From positions 178,788 through 242,787 of the forward strand of contig CANJLL010000004.1 of NCBI GenBank assembly GCA_947475545.1: a stretch of 64,000 nt of DNA, in the 5' to 3' direction. Below, piece by piece: positions 33,503 through 42,476 of the stretch (its first letter is position 1; every line of letters begins with the position of its first letter). The translations under genes were made by a program, and so were the position numbers. This DNA comes from Chloroflexota bacterium (GTDB lineage: Bacteria > Chloroflexota > Limnocylindria > Limnocylindrales > CSP1-4). The notes beneath the pieces are model-generated. The model did not search any database. It saw nothing but the letters and a program-made list of their open reading frames with translations, and was not told the origin of the DNA.

Positions 33503-34888
33503 ATGACCAGAACGCCCTCCCCCGCCCTCTCCGCGCTGATCAGCGACCTGCCGGTCGTCACCCGCGAGCCCGTGGTCCCCGGTGGCTTCCTGGTCGGCGG
33601 CATGACCGCGGGGATCAAGGCCTCGGGCCGCCCCGACCTGGCAATGATCAAGGTGGTGGACGGCCCGGCCCCGGTGGCCGGCGTCTTCACCCGAAACTCG
33701 TTCGCGGCGGCGCCGGTCCGGCTCTGCCGGGCCCACCTCAAGGCGACCAACCCGACGGGCGACGGGCGATCCGGCTGGACCCACGGCGTGGTCTCCACCA
33801 GCGGGTCGGCCAACGCGGCGACGGGCGAGGCTGGCGAGCGAGATCAGGCCGCGATCGCGGGCTGGCTGGCGGCAGCACTCGGGCCCACGGTGACCCCGGA
33901 ACAGACCCTGGGCTATTCCACGGGCCTCATCGGGACGCGGCTGCCCCTCGACAAGGTATCGGCCGGGATCGCGGCGCTGGCGACTCGCCTGGGCAGCGAC
34001 GGGCCCGCGCTCGCCGGCACGGCCGAGGCGTTCCGGACCACAGACTCGCGCGCCAAGATGGCCACCACCACGGTCCAGATCGCCGGCCCGGACGGTGTCG
34101 CCCGCACGGTCCGCGTCAGCGGGATCGCCAAGGGCGTCGGCATGATCCACCCCCGGATGGCCACGATGCTCTCCGTCGTCATGACAGACGCCGCCGTGGC
34201 CGCCCCGGAGGTCCTCGCCGACATCCTCTCCCCCGTCGCCGCCCGGACCTGGAACCAGCTCAGCGTGGACGGCGATACCAGCACCAACGACTCCGTCCTG
34301 CTGATCGCCTCGGGTGCCGCCGGCACGGTGCCCGCCGCCCCGGGCAATGCCGCGTTCGACGCGCTGCGCAACGGCGTTGAGGCGGTCGCCCGCGACCTCG
34401 CCCGCCAGCAGGCTGCCGACGGGGAGGGCGCCACCACGCTGCTGACCTGCCAGGTCTCCGGCGCGCTGGACGACGCCGAGGCGCGCGCCATCGCGCGGGC
34501 CGTGATCTCCAGCAGCCTGGTCAAGGCCGCGTTCCACGGCCGCGACCCCAACTGGGGCCGGATCGCCGGCGCCGCGGGCAACGCCCGGATGACCGACGCC
34601 GCGATCCTGGTGGCGGCCGGCATCCCTGCAGGCGAGGCGGAGCGCCGCGGCGGCGGCGGCGTGACCGTCGACCCCGCCCGTCTCCAGATCGCCATCGCCG
34701 GGCACACGGTCTACGACGGCCCGGCCGGGGGTCCTGCCGCCTTCGACAAGGCCGAGGTCCGCGCGGACCTCGATACGCCCGAGGTGCTGGTCCGCCTTGA
34801 CCTTGGCCTGGGCGACGGCCGTGGCGAAGCCTTCGGGTGCGACCTCACCGAGCAGTACGTCATCGAGAACTCGGAGTACAGCACGTGA
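33503..34888 (+). CDS. argJ: bifunctional ornithine acetyltransferase/N-acetylglutamate synthase
   Basis: ArgJ moves the acetyl group from acetylornithine to glutamate, making the arginine pathway cyclic. The 461-residue precursor has the self-cleavage site at Thr221 in KGVGMIHPRMATML, which yields alpha and beta chains. Other blocks are PAPVAGVFTRNSFAAAPV, STSGSANAATG, WNQLSVDGDTSTNDSVLL and FHGRDPNWGRIAGAAG. It starts 6 bases after argC. Slightly longer than average because of the Gly/Ala-rich loops. Its stop overlaps the argB GTG. Confidence 0.95.
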   Translation: MTRTPSPALSALISDLPVVTREPVVPGGFLVGGMTAGIKASGRPDLAMIKVVDGPAPVAGVFTRNSFAAAPVRLCRAHLKATNPTGDGRSGWTHGVVSTSGSANAATGEAGERDQAAIAGWLAAALGPTVTPEQTLGYSTGLIGTRLPLDKVSAGIAALATRLGSDGPALAGTAEAFRTTDSRAKMATTTVQIAGPDGVARTVRVSGIAKGVGMIHPRMATMLSVVMTDAAVAAPEVLADILSPVAARTWNQLSVDGDTSTNDSVLLIASGAAGTVPAAPGNAAFDALRNGVEAVARDLARQQAADGEGATTLLTCQVSGALDDAEARAIARAVISSSLVKAAFHGRDPNWGRIAGAAGNARMTDAAILVAAGIPAGEAERRGGGGVTVDPARLQIAIAGHTVYDGPAGGPAAFDKAEVRADLDTPEVLVRLDLGLGDGRGEAFGCDLTEQYVIENSEYST

Positions 34889-35673
34889 GCGAGATCCTGG
34901 TCGTGAAGCTGGGCGGCACGACGATCGCGGACCAGCGCCAGGTGCTGGACGAGGTGGCCCAGGTCGGCCGCCGGCGGCCCGTGGTCCTGGTCCACGGCGG
35001 CGGCAAGCGGATCACCGAGTGGCTGGAGCGCCTGGGCGTGAAGAGCACGTTCGAAGGCGGCCTGCGCGTGACCAACAAGGAATCGCTAGAGGTGGCCGCG
35101 GCCGTCCTGCGCGGCGTGATCAACTCCGAGCTGGTAGCCGGCCTGCGCGACGTGGGCGTGGACGCGGTTGGCCTGTCGGGCGTGGACGGCGGCCTCCTGG
35201 TCGCGGAGCGTGTCCCTGGCCTGGGACTGGTCGCCCACGTCGTAGGCCTCCGGCGTGACCTGCTGGACGCCATCCTGGTCGGCGGCCAGGTTCCGGTCGT
35301 GGCGCCGCTCGCGCGCGACGAGGAAGGGATCGTCTGCAACGTCAACGCGGATGACGTGGCGGCGGGCATCGCCAACGGGCTGGGTGCGCGGCAGTTGGTC
35401 CTGCTGACTGACGTGGACGGGGTCCGCGGGGCGGACGGGAAGCGCATCGATACCATGTCGGCCGAGGAGGCGGAGGCGCTCATCGAGCAGGGCGTGATCT
35501 CGGGCGGGATGGTTCCCAAGATCCGGGCCGCCCTGGCCGCCCTCACCTACCCCGGTTCTGAGGCGATCATCGCCGACTCGGCGGCCGATCACGCCCTGGA
35601 GCGTGCCCTCGTCGACGAGGGCTTTGGCACCCGGATCCGGGCCACCGCTCCGGCTGGCGCCGGGGCGGCCTGA
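34885..35673 (+). CDS. argB: acetylglutamate kinase
   Basis: The enzyme phosphorylates N-acetylglutamate with ATP. The 262-residue amino-acid-kinase fold shows LVVKLGGTTIAD, VLVHGGGKRITEWLERLG, GLRVTNKESLEV, VNADDVAAGIANGLGA, LLTDVDGVRG and GVISGGMVPKI. It lacks the extra N-terminal helix that arginine-inhibited kinases use for hexamer formation, so feedback may rest on ArgR instead; that is inference. The GTG overlaps the argJ stop (GTGA). Confidence 0.94.
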   Translation: MSEILVVKLGGTTIADQRQVLDEVAQVGRRRPVVLVHGGGKRITEWLERLGVKSTFEGGLRVTNKESLEVAAAVLRGVINSELVAGLRDVGVDAVGLSGVDGGLLVAERVPGLGLVAHVVGLRRDLLDAILVGGQVPVVAPLARDEEGIVCNVNADDVAAGIANGLGARQLVLLTDVDGVRGADGKRIDTMSAEEAEALIEQGVISGGMVPKIRAALAALTYPGSEAIIADSAADHALERALVDEGFGTRIRATAPAGAGAA

Positions 35674-35689
35674 TACACCCGGAGCGGTC

Positions 35690-36205
35690 GTGACCGGCGC
35701 CGGGTCTGCTCGGCGGGATCGGCAGCGGATCATCCGCGACCTGATCTCGCGTGAGCCCATCGAGAGCCAGGCGGAGATCGCCGCGCGCCTGACCGAGCTA
35801 GGCTTCGCCGTGACGCAGACCACCGTGTCGCGCGACATCGCGGAGCTGGGCCTGGTCAAGGCCGTCCGCGCCAGCCGCCACGTCTACGTGGCGCCCGAGA
35901 ACCTGGCCCCTGCCGGTGACCCAACCGATGCCCGTCTCCGCCGGACCCTGGCCGACTACCCGGTCCGAATCGGCCGGAGCGGCCTCATCCTCGTCCTCTC
36001 GGGAGCACCGGGCACAGCGAGCGTGATCGCCCAGGCCATCGACGATTCCAGCCTTCGCGAGCAGGAAGGCACCCTCGCGGGTGACAATACGTTGATCGTC
36101 CTCTTTGCCGACGAGGCGCGCCTCGAGCGCTTCCGCGACCGGCTTCAGGCACTGCAACCAGCCCCGGCCCAGCAGCCGTTCGAAACCCCGGAGGTTCAGC
36201 CGTGA
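35690..36205 (+). CDS. argR: arginine repressor
   Basis: ArgR is a hexameric DNA-binding protein that represses arginine synthesis genes when arginine is bound. The 171-residue protein has the N-terminal winged helix (RQRIIRDLISREPIESQAEI, then VTQTTVSRDIAELGLVK) and the C-terminal arginine-binding domain with the GTASVIAQAID and EGTLAGDNTLIVLF blocks (usual form GT-GDDT). The GTG at 35690 follows a GGAGCGG site. It is placed between argB and argG, and tandem ARG boxes precede the operon, so it probably regulates its own expression. Its stop overlaps the argG start. Confidence 0.94.
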   Translation: MTGAGSARRDRQRIIRDLISREPIESQAEIAARLTELGFAVTQTTVSRDIAELGLVKAVRASRHVYVAPENLAPAGDPTDARLRRTLADYPVRIGRSGLILVLSGAPGTASVIAQAIDDSSLREQEGTLAGDNTLIVLFADEARLERFRDRLQALQPAPAQQPFETPEVQP

Positions 36206-37470
36206 AGAAGGTGGTTCTCGCCTATTCGGGCGGCCTGGACACGTCCGTGGCCGTCGCCTGGCTGCGCGAGCAATACGGGTGCGAGGTGATCACCCTCACC
36301 GTCGACCTGGGTGGCGGCTCCCTGCGCGAGGGCGTGGAGCGGCGCGCCATCAGCGCGGGCGCCAGCAAGGCGTACGTCGTGGATGCGCGGGAGCGCTTCA
36401 TCACGGACTTCGTCTGGCCGCACCTCCAGGCCAACGCGCTCTACCAGGGCGTCTACCCGCTGGCCACGGCCCTCGCTCGGCCCCTGATCGCCCAGCTCCT
36501 GGTCGAAGTCGCCCAGAAGGAGGGCGCCGACGCGGTGGCCCACGGGTGCACCGGCAAGGGCAACGACCAGGTCCGCTTCGACGTCGCGGTGCACGCCCTC
36601 GATCCCGGCCTGGAGGTTGTCGCGCCCATGCGAGTCGGCATGGGCCTGTCGCGCGAGCAGGAGATCGACTACGCGCACGAGCGTGGCATCGAGATCCCGA
36701 TCACCAAGGCCTCCCCCTACTCCATCGACGACAACCTGTGGGGCCGCAGCATCGAGGCCGGCGTCATGGAGGACCCGTGGGCCAGCCCGCCGCCGGACGT
36801 CTTCGAGCTCACGGTGGATCCGGCCCTGGCGCCCGCGGCGAGGGAGATCACGATTGCGTTCGAAGGTGGGATCCCGGTCTCCATCGACGGCGAGCGGCTC
36901 ACCCCGCTCCAGCTGGTGGATCGGCTGACTGTCCTCGCCGGTGAGCACGGCGTGGGCCGCCTCGATCACGTCGAAGACCGCCTGGTCGGCATCAAGAGCC
37001 GCGAGATCTACGAGGCCCCGGCCGCCACCGTCCTCCACGCGGCGCACCGGGCCCTGGAGGGCCTCACGCTCAGCAAGGACACCCTCCGCTTCAACCGCCT
37101 CGTCGCCGACGAGCTGGCCCGCCTCAGCTACGACGGGCTCTGGTTCAGCGCCCTGCACCGTGATCTGCGCGGCTATGTCAACAGCTCGCAGCGCGTGGTC
37201 TCGGGCGAGGTGCGGATTCGCCTGGATCACGGCAGCGCGACCATCGCGGGCCGCCGCTCGCCGCTCAGCCTGTACGACAGGAGCCTGGCGACCTACGAGG
37301 CGGACGACGCATTCGACCACGCCTCCGCCGTGGGCTTCATCGAGATCTTCGGACTGCCGCTCCGCGTGGAGGCGGCCCGCCACGGCGCGGTGGGCAAGCA
37401 CCACGGCGCCGCCTGGGCCTGGACGGACCCGCTCCTCGCGGGCCTGCCGCAACAGGTCACCGACAAGTAG
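36202..37470 (+). CDS. argG: argininosuccinate synthase
   Basis: ArgG joins citrulline and aspartate at the cost of ATP. The 422-residue enzyme has the N-type ATP pyrophosphatase P-loop VVLAYSGGLDTSVAVAWL, AHGCTGKGNDQVRFD, the substrate loop ITKASPYSIDDNLWGRSIEAG, and a long C-terminal helix. GTG start overlaps argR (GTGA). It ends the arginine cluster; argH is 10 kb away, and argD and argF are not in the window. Confidence 0.95.
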   Translation: MKKVVLAYSGGLDTSVAVAWLREQYGCEVITLTVDLGGGSLREGVERRAISAGASKAYVVDARERFITDFVWPHLQANALYQGVYPLATALARPLIAQLLVEVAQKEGADAVAHGCTGKGNDQVRFDVAVHALDPGLEVVAPMRVGMGLSREQEIDYAHERGIEIPITKASPYSIDDNLWGRSIEAGVMEDPWASPPPDVFELTVDPALAPAAREITIAFEGGIPVSIDGERLTPLQLVDRLTVLAGEHGVGRLDHVEDRLVGIKSREIYEAPAATVLHAAHRALEGLTLSKDTLRFNRLVADELARLSYDGLWFSALHRDLRGYVNSSQRVVSGEVRIRLDHGSATIAGRRSPLSLYDRSLATYEADDAFDHASAVGFIEIFGLPLRVEAARHGAVGKHHGAAWAWTDPLLAGLPQQVTDK

Positions 37471-37488
37471 GCACCGGCGGCGTCCCCG

Positions 37489-37510
37489 GCCGAACCCCGC
37501 GGGGTTCGGC
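37489..37510 (+). terminator. perfect 22-bp palindrome after argG
   Basis: GCCGAACCCCG and CGGGGTTCGGC are exact complements. The palindrome begins 19 bases after the argG stop and fits an intrinsic hairpin ending the arginine transcript, though there is no T-run. Confidence 0.65.
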
Positions 37511-37603
37511 GAGTCCCCGGCACGCGCCTCGCGAGCGGCCCTTGGCCGTCCCGGGCTCCGTGCACGAGCCGCGGCCGGCGATCGTGCCGGGGCTGATCCC
37601 GTG

Positions 37604-39523
37604 ATGCTGTCCGGCGGGCCCAGCAGCGGCCCACAGGGAGCGGGTGGGTGGAGCCTGATCGCATCGATGAGCCGGCGCGGCCAGCAAACGCGCCAACTCA
37701 CCCCCGGCCTCTACCGGCGCATCTGGCAGTTCGCGCGGCCGTGGCGCTGGCGGATCGGCGGCTTCCTGGCGCTGATCGTCCTGGACGCGCTGAGCGGCGC
37801 GGCCAACCCGCTCATCTACCGGGCGATCATCGACGACGGCGCCATCGCGCGCCGGCCCGAGGTGGTGGTCACATTCGCCCTCGCCCTGGGGGGCCTCGCC
37901 CTGTTCGATGCCGTGGCGACGGTCATGGGCCGCTGGCTCTCGGTGTCGATCGGCGAGGGCCTCATCTTCGACCTCCGGCGGACCGTCTTCGCGCACGTCC
38001 AACGGATGCCCATCGCGTTCTTCTCCCGCACCCAGACAGGCGCGCTGGTCAGCCGCGTCAACAACGACGTGCTCGACGCGCAGCAGGCGTTCACGGGCAC
38101 GCTCTCGTCGGTGGTCGGCAACGTGCTGGGCGTCGCGTTCACCCTGATCGCGATGGTCTACCTGTCCTGGCAGATCACGCTGGTGGCGCTCCTGGTGCTG
38201 CCGCTGATCATCCTGCCCGGCCGCTGGGTGGGCCACCGGATCCAGGCGATCACGCGCGAGAGCCACGAACTGAACGCGCGGATGATGAACACGATGTCCG
38301 AGCGCTTCAACGTTTCGGGCGCCCTCCTGGTCAAGCTCTTCGGCCAGCCCGAACGGGAGCAGGCGGCGTTCGAAGCCAAGGCCGGCCGGGTCCGTGACAT
38401 CGGCATCACTCGGGCCATGTACGCCCGCTTCTTCCAGGCGGCGATCGTCCTGGCGGCGGCCCTGGCCACGGCCCTGGTCTACGGCTGGGGCGGGCTGCTG
38501 GCGGCCGACGGGGCGTTGCCGGTGGGGACGCTGGTCGCGTTGGCGGCGTACCTCAACCGGCTGTATGGGCCCCTCACGGCGCTCTCGAACGTCCAGGTGG
38601 ACGTCATGTCGGCGCTCGTTTCGTTCGACCGCCTGTTCGAGGTGCTCCAGCTCCAGCCAGGCGTGGCGGAGCACGCGGGGTCCGTCGCGATCCCGGCCGG
38701 GCCGGCGACGGTGGAGTTCGAGGGTGTGGCCTTCAGCTATCCGCGGGCCGAGGATGTCTCGCTGGCGTCGCTGGAGGGCGTGGCGACCCTGGACGCCGGT
38801 CCCTCCGCGCAGGTCCTCCACGACATCACGTTCACGGCGCGGCCGGGCCAGTTGGTGGCGCTCGTTGGGCCGTCGGGCGCCGGGAAGACCACGATCAGCA
38901 GCCTCATCCCGCGGTTGTACGACCCCGGCGAAGGGACGGTCCGGATCAACGGCGTCAACCTGCGCGACGCGACGCTGGACTCGGTCCGCCAAACCGTGGG
39001 CGTCGTCACCCAGGACGCACACCTCTTCCACGAGACGATTCGCGAGAACCTGCTCTACGCCCGACCCGGGGCCTCCGACGAGGACCTGGTGGCGGCGCTG
39101 CGGGCGGCCCAGATCCTGCCACTGGTGGAGTCGCTGCCGGATGGGCTGGACACGGTGGTCGGCGACCGCGGCTACCGGCTCTCGGGCGGCGAGAAGCAGC
39201 GGATCGCGATCGCACGGCTCTTGCTGAAGGCGCCGGACGTCGTCGTGCTGGATGAGGCCACGGCGCACCTGGACTCCGAGTCGGAGGCCGCGGTCCAGCT
39301 GGCGTTGCGGACGGCGCTGGCCGGCAGGACGTCCATCGTGATCGCGCACCGGCTCTCCACGATCCGGGAGGCGGACCAAGTGCTGGTGATCGCGGATGGG
39401 CGCGTCGTGGAGCGGGGCACGCACACGGAGCTGCTCGCCCGCGGCGGGCTCTACGCGGACCTCTACCGGACGCAGTTCATGGAACAGGGCTCGACGTTGG
39501 ACGCGGCGACCGGCCATGGGTAG
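37604..39523 (+). CDS. ABC exporter half-transporter (fused permease-ATPase)
   Basis: This 639-residue protein has six spans (about residues 40-330) followed by an ATPase domain with Walker A GPSGAGKTT (about 421-429), LSGGEKQR, VVVLDEATAHLD and IAHRLST. It resembles the exporter encoded at 29831 throughout and shares the RLYDPGEG/RLYDADQG and ENLLYA/ENLAYA blocks, so the two probably arose by duplication and could pair as a heterodimer. The ATG at 37604 is preceded by an in-frame GTG; an ATG at 37667 is also possible. The open frame continues into argG and is ignored there. Cargo unknown. Confidence 0.88.
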   Translation: MLSGGPSSGPQGAGGWSLIASMSRRGQQTRQLTPGLYRRIWQFARPWRWRIGGFLALIVLDALSGAANPLIYRAIIDDGAIARRPEVVVTFALALGGLALFDAVATVMGRWLSVSIGEGLIFDLRRTVFAHVQRMPIAFFSRTQTGALVSRVNNDVLDAQQAFTGTLSSVVGNVLGVAFTLIAMVYLSWQITLVALLVLPLIILPGRWVGHRIQAITRESHELNARMMNTMSERFNVSGALLVKLFGQPEREQAAFEAKAGRVRDIGITRAMYARFFQAAIVLAAALATALVYGWGGLLAADGALPVGTLVALAAYLNRLYGPLTALSNVQVDVMSALVSFDRLFEVLQLQPGVAEHAGSVAIPAGPATVEFEGVAFSYPRAEDVSLASLEGVATLDAGPSAQVLHDITFTARPGQLVALVGPSGAGKTTISSLIPRLYDPGEGTVRINGVNLRDATLDSVRQTVGVVTQDAHLFHETIRENLLYARPGASDEDLVAALRAAQILPLVESLPDGLDTVVGDRGYRLSGGEKQRIAIARLLLKAPDVVVLDEATAHLDSESEAAVQLALRTALAGRTSIVIAHRLSTIREADQVLVIADGRVVERGTHTELLARGGLYADLYRTQFMEQGSTLDAATGHG

Positions 39524-39694
39524 CCCCGCGGCCCAGCCCGCGGGGCGGTAGACGACGGGATCGGATCCGCGTACTCAGTCGGGCCAGTTCGGTGGCCCTG
39601 ACGCGTCGCGGGACCGGCCAGCAGATTGTGGCCGGTCGTCAGTCGATCACGCGCTGACACGGAGCTGCCCTGGCTCGCCAACGAACCAGGGCAG
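39523..39694. terminator. three hairpins between convergent genes
   Basis: Three stems lie in the 201-base gap: GCCCCGCGG/CCGCGGGGC (39523-39546), GACCGGCCA/TGGCCGGTC (39612-39637) and CTGCCCTGG/CCAGGGCAG (39665-39694). The first is positioned to terminate the ABC exporter gene from the left, the last to terminate the ice-binding gene from the right. No gene is visible in this gap. Confidence 0.65.
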
Positions 39695-39724
39695 TGAGCC
39701 AGTTGCCTGAACCGGGGCTGGGCC

Positions 39725-40756
39725 TTAGCGGCGGCGAATGGCGAGGGCGGCGATCGTCAGCAGGCCGGTGAGCATCAGCATCACGAAGGTGGCTGCAACG
39801 CTCATGCCGAGCCCAGGACCTGGGGGCCTGGTGGCAACATCGGTCGGCGGGAGGGTGGCCTGAGAGCCGCCAGCTTCACCGGTTGGCGCGGGGCTTGGCG
39901 AGAGCTCTGGCGTCGGGGTTGGCGATCCGAATGGGGTCGGGGTCGGCGACGCGATGGGAGTCGGGGTTGGGCTGGCGACCGGCGTGGCCGTTGGCGACGC
40001 GACCGGGGTCGGCGTGGGCGTCGGCGCGGCGCACGCATTCGTGGTGATCGTGTTCGTGTCCAGGGTCACCGCGGCGTTGCGGGCGAGCGCCCGGCCCTCG
40101 ATGGCGGCCCCGGTGACCAAGGTGATCGACGTCAGGGCCAGGATTGTGCCGTTGAATGCCGTCCGGGTCCCCAGGGTTGCGGAGCTGCCCACCTGCCAGA
40201 AGACATTGCAGGCATCGGCGCCATTGACCAGGCTGACGACGCTGTCGGTCGCCGTGATCAGCGTCGTCGCCATCTGGAAGATGAAGACCGCGCCCGGGAC
40301 GTTCTGGGCGTCCAGCACCACGGTGCCGGTCAGTCCGAAGGTGCCGTCCGCCGAGTTATAGACACCGGCGACGAGGGTCTGCCCGCCGAGGTCGGTGGCA
40401 ATGCTGGCCGGGGAGCGACCGGCCGCGTCGTCGTAGGCCGTGACCAGATCCTGCTGCGCCTGGTTGGAAACGCCATCTGCCAGATGGATGGTCCCGCCAA
40501 CCAAGCCCGGCGGAATCCCGGTCTGCGCCGTGCCCGGGTCCACGCCCAAGTCGCCGCTGAGCGCGGTGGCGCCCGTATTGGTGATGGTGGAGCCGGCCAG
40601 CGCCGAGAATGGGCCGGCGGTACCCAGGGCCACCGGCACCTGCGCCGACCGTGCCGAGGTAACCAGGAGCATGAACACGAGCGTCGCGCTGAGAATCAAA
40701 GCGATCCGGGCGGCGACGCTGGCGGCGCGTGGCCGCCTGATCGTGACGTTCATCAT
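39725..40756 (-). CDS. surface-anchored ice-binding-like protein (DUF3494)
   Basis: The 343-residue protein has a signal peptide (about residues 10-37), a DUF3494 beta-solenoid domain (about 40-235: LGTAGPFSALAGSTITNTG, LSGDLGVDPGT, DLGGQTLVAGVYNSADGTFGL, FIFQMATTLIT, TRTAFNGTILALTSITLVTG), a Pro/Thr/Ser spacer made of TPTPxASP-type repeats (about 240-300), and a final span ending IRRR. Known DUF3494 proteins bind ice or act as adhesins. The anchor implies display at the cell surface. A start at the double ATG (40756/40753) follows GAGGCGCAG. It heads a minus-strand run of small stress-type genes. Confidence 0.88.
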   Translation of the reverse strand: MMNVTIRRPRAASVAARIALILSATLVFMLLVTSARSAQVPVALGTAGPFSALAGSTITNTGATALSGDLGVDPGTAQTGIPPGLVGGTIHLADGVSNQAQQDLVTAYDDAAGRSPASIATDLGGQTLVAGVYNSADGTFGLTGTVVLDAQNVPGAVFIFQMATTLITATDSVVSLVNGADACNVFWQVGSSATLGTRTAFNGTILALTSITLVTGAAIEGRALARNAAVTLDTNTITTNACAAPTPTPTPVASPTATPVASPTPTPIASPTPTPFGSPTPTPELSPSPAPTGEAGGSQATLPPTDVATRPPGPGLGMSVAATFVMLMLTGLLTIAALAIRRR

Positions 40757-40969
40757 TCTGCGCCTCAGGTCTGAGATGGCACTCGCGTGGTATCGCGTCG
40801 CCGTGTCAGGCGGGAGCGTTCGAGGCTCTGCCCACCCTGAGGTCGCCACGGCGCCATGTCATGACGGCCGGTCATGAGGGAGGGCGCCGGCCGGCGTTGG
40901 CCGTTGGTCAAACGAAGGCGGACGGGCAGGTGCCCGTCCGCCTGCTCCAACCGGCAGATGGGCGCCGGA

Positions 40970-41155
40970 TCAGTACTTGGGCGCCGCCTTTCGCACGGCA
41001 TCCTGGACATCGCCCAGGCCCTCCTGCGCCACGCCCCTGACCTGGCGAACCTTGCCGCGCACTTCCAGCTCGGTGTCACCGGTCCCCTTGCCGGCGATCT
41101 CCTCGATCTTGCCAACCGTCTTGCTGATCGCACCCTTGACGTGCTGATCGGTCAT
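40970..41155 (-). CDS. CsbD family stress protein
   Basis: This 61-residue helical protein matches the CsbD family: MTDQHVKGAISKTVGKIEEIAG, then LEVRGKVRQVRGVAQEGLGD. CsbD proteins are general-stress proteins of unknown mechanism. The ATG at 41155 follows a GGAGG site 10 bases upstream; the longer frame is not needed. It is part of a group of small stress and membrane genes on the same strand. Confidence 0.9.
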   Translation of the reverse strand: MTDQHVKGAISKTVGKIEEIAGKGTGDTELEVRGKVRQVRGVAQEGLGDVQDAVRKAAPKY

Positions 41156-41172
41156 GTCCGCGTACCTCCGTG

Positions 41173-41589
41173 TCATGTCGCGCTGGACCGGCGGTGCAAT
41201 GACCACCAATGCCCTGCGTCGGGAGTGGATGCCAGGATTGGGCGAACGGCGAGCCTGGCGCCCATCATCAGGGCGGGCGCCAGGCTCGCCGCCACGACCG
41301 GCCGGGGGACGCTGGCCAGGTAGAAGCCCGTGCCAAGACCCGCAGAGCTGGCCGCTAGCCAGCGGAGCGTCGAATCAGGGAGCCGCTGGAGCGCACTGGC
41401 GGTGGCGACGCCCCCGTCTCGAGCGGTCTCGAACGTGGGTGACACCTGGGCCGCGATCTCGACCACCCCGGCCGCGGATCGAAGCGCGGTCCTGCCGACC
41501 CGCACCGAGGCGCCGACCAGTCGTCGGGAGAGGGTTCGCGCCGCTGGCTTGTTGCGAGAGCGCGAGCGCCAAAGTCCGAGGATTCTCAT
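41173..41589 (-). CDS. hypothetical 138-residue protein with hydrophobic C-terminal half
   Basis: The N-terminal half is very basic (MRILGLWRSRSRNKPAARTL). The C-terminal half is hydrophobic (about residues 85-125, WLAASSAGLGTGFYLASVP and VVAASLAPALMMGARLAV), fitting one or two membrane segments. The ATG at 41589 is the most likely start; an ATG at 41646 is also in frame. No family recognised and the ribosome binding site is weak, but it lies head-to-tail between clear stress genes with 17 bases to CsbD. Confidence 0.5.
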   Translation of the reverse strand: MRILGLWRSRSRNKPAARTLSRRLVGASVRVGRTALRSAAGVVEIAAQVSPTFETARDGGVATASALQRLPDSTLRWLAASSAGLGTGFYLASVPRPVVAASLAPALMMGARLAVRPILASTPDAGHWWSLHRRSSAT

Positions 41590-41660
41590 GGGGTCAGCTC
41601 GAGTCCGAGGGAGGCTGGTCCGGCCGCGGTGAACGCGGCCGGGCACCGGGGGCGCAACGG

Positions 41661-41915
41661 TCAGCGCAGACCGCGACGCATGCGCGAGCCGGTCAGCATG
41701 AGGATCGCGACCGCGCCCAGCGTGGCGATGAGGATGCTCTCGAGGTTGTTGCCGTCGACGGAGCCCAGATGGAGGGCCGCGGCGACGAAGCCGCCGATGA
41801 GGCCGCCGACGATCCCGAGGACGATCATCATCAGCAGGCTCTGGCCGGTGCTCATGATCTGGTTGGCGAGGAAGCCGGCGATCGCGCCGACGATGATCCA
41901 GGCGATCAGGCCCAT
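41661..41915 (-). CDS. GlsB/YeaQ/YmgE family stress membrane protein
   Basis: The 84-residue protein has three hydrophobic segments and the family pattern LIAWIIVGAIAGFLANQIM and IVLGIVGGLIGGFVAAAL. Such transglycosylase-associated-type proteins accumulate under stress; their function is unknown. It carries a GTACTTCC-preceded ATG within a minus-strand group of small stress proteins. Confidence 0.92.
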   Translation of the reverse strand: MGLIAWIIVGAIAGFLANQIMSTGQSLLMMIVLGIVGGLIGGFVAAALHLGSVDGNNLESILIATLGAVAILMLTGSRMRRGLR

Positions 41916-42015
41916 GGAAGTACCCTCGGAGTGGCGGCCGAGTGCCGACGAGAAAGGGGCCGAAGACGCTCGTCCGACCCCAGCCGAACGAGCGCCGCAG
42001 CGTTGATGAAGCGAG

Positions 42016-42414
42016 CTACGCGGACTGGCGCCGGAGGATCGCGATCACCCAGATGGCGACCATCTCGATCACGGTCCAGCCGATGAACGCGACGATGTCG
42101 GTGATGTCCAGGATCGACCCGGCGGCGTGCAGCGCGTCCGTTCGCAGGATGCCGCCAAACGGCCCGACGAACAGCTGGCTGACGTTGAGGATCCCGGAGA
42201 CGAGGCCGTTGGCCTCGCGGGCGTCGAGGAACAGGAACAGGAACCGAAGTCCGATGACGAGCTGGATCAGCCCGAACACGAGGACGACGACCCGCCTGCC
42301 GTACTCGGACCCGCTCGGGCCCTCGGTGGAACTGCGGCTTGTAGCGGTCCGCACGGTCTGGGGCAGCCCCGGCGTGCTTTCGACGACCGTCTTGTCGATT
42401 CGATCAATGGCCAT
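42016..42414 (-). CDS. YggT-like membrane protein
   Basis: The 132-residue protein begins with about 45 disordered residues, then has spans VVVLVFGLIQLVIGLRFLFL and DIVAFIGWTVIEMVAIWVIA around a loop with VSQLFVGPFGGIL. This is the layout of the YggT family (COG0762), membrane proteins linked with cell division or osmotic stress in some bacteria. An AGGAG site precedes the ATG at 42414 and decides the start. Confidence 0.75.
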   Translation of the reverse strand: MAIDRIDKTVVESTPGLPQTVRTATSRSSTEGPSGSEYGRRVVVLVFGLIQLVIGLRFLFLFLDAREANGLVSGILNVSQLFVGPFGGILRTDALHAAGSILDITDIVAFIGWTVIEMVAIWVIAILRRQSA

Positions 42415-42476
42415 GCTGTGCTCCTGTGCTCTGGACTGGGCTGTGGAGTGGGGAGTGGGCGGTGGGAGGTGGCGTA

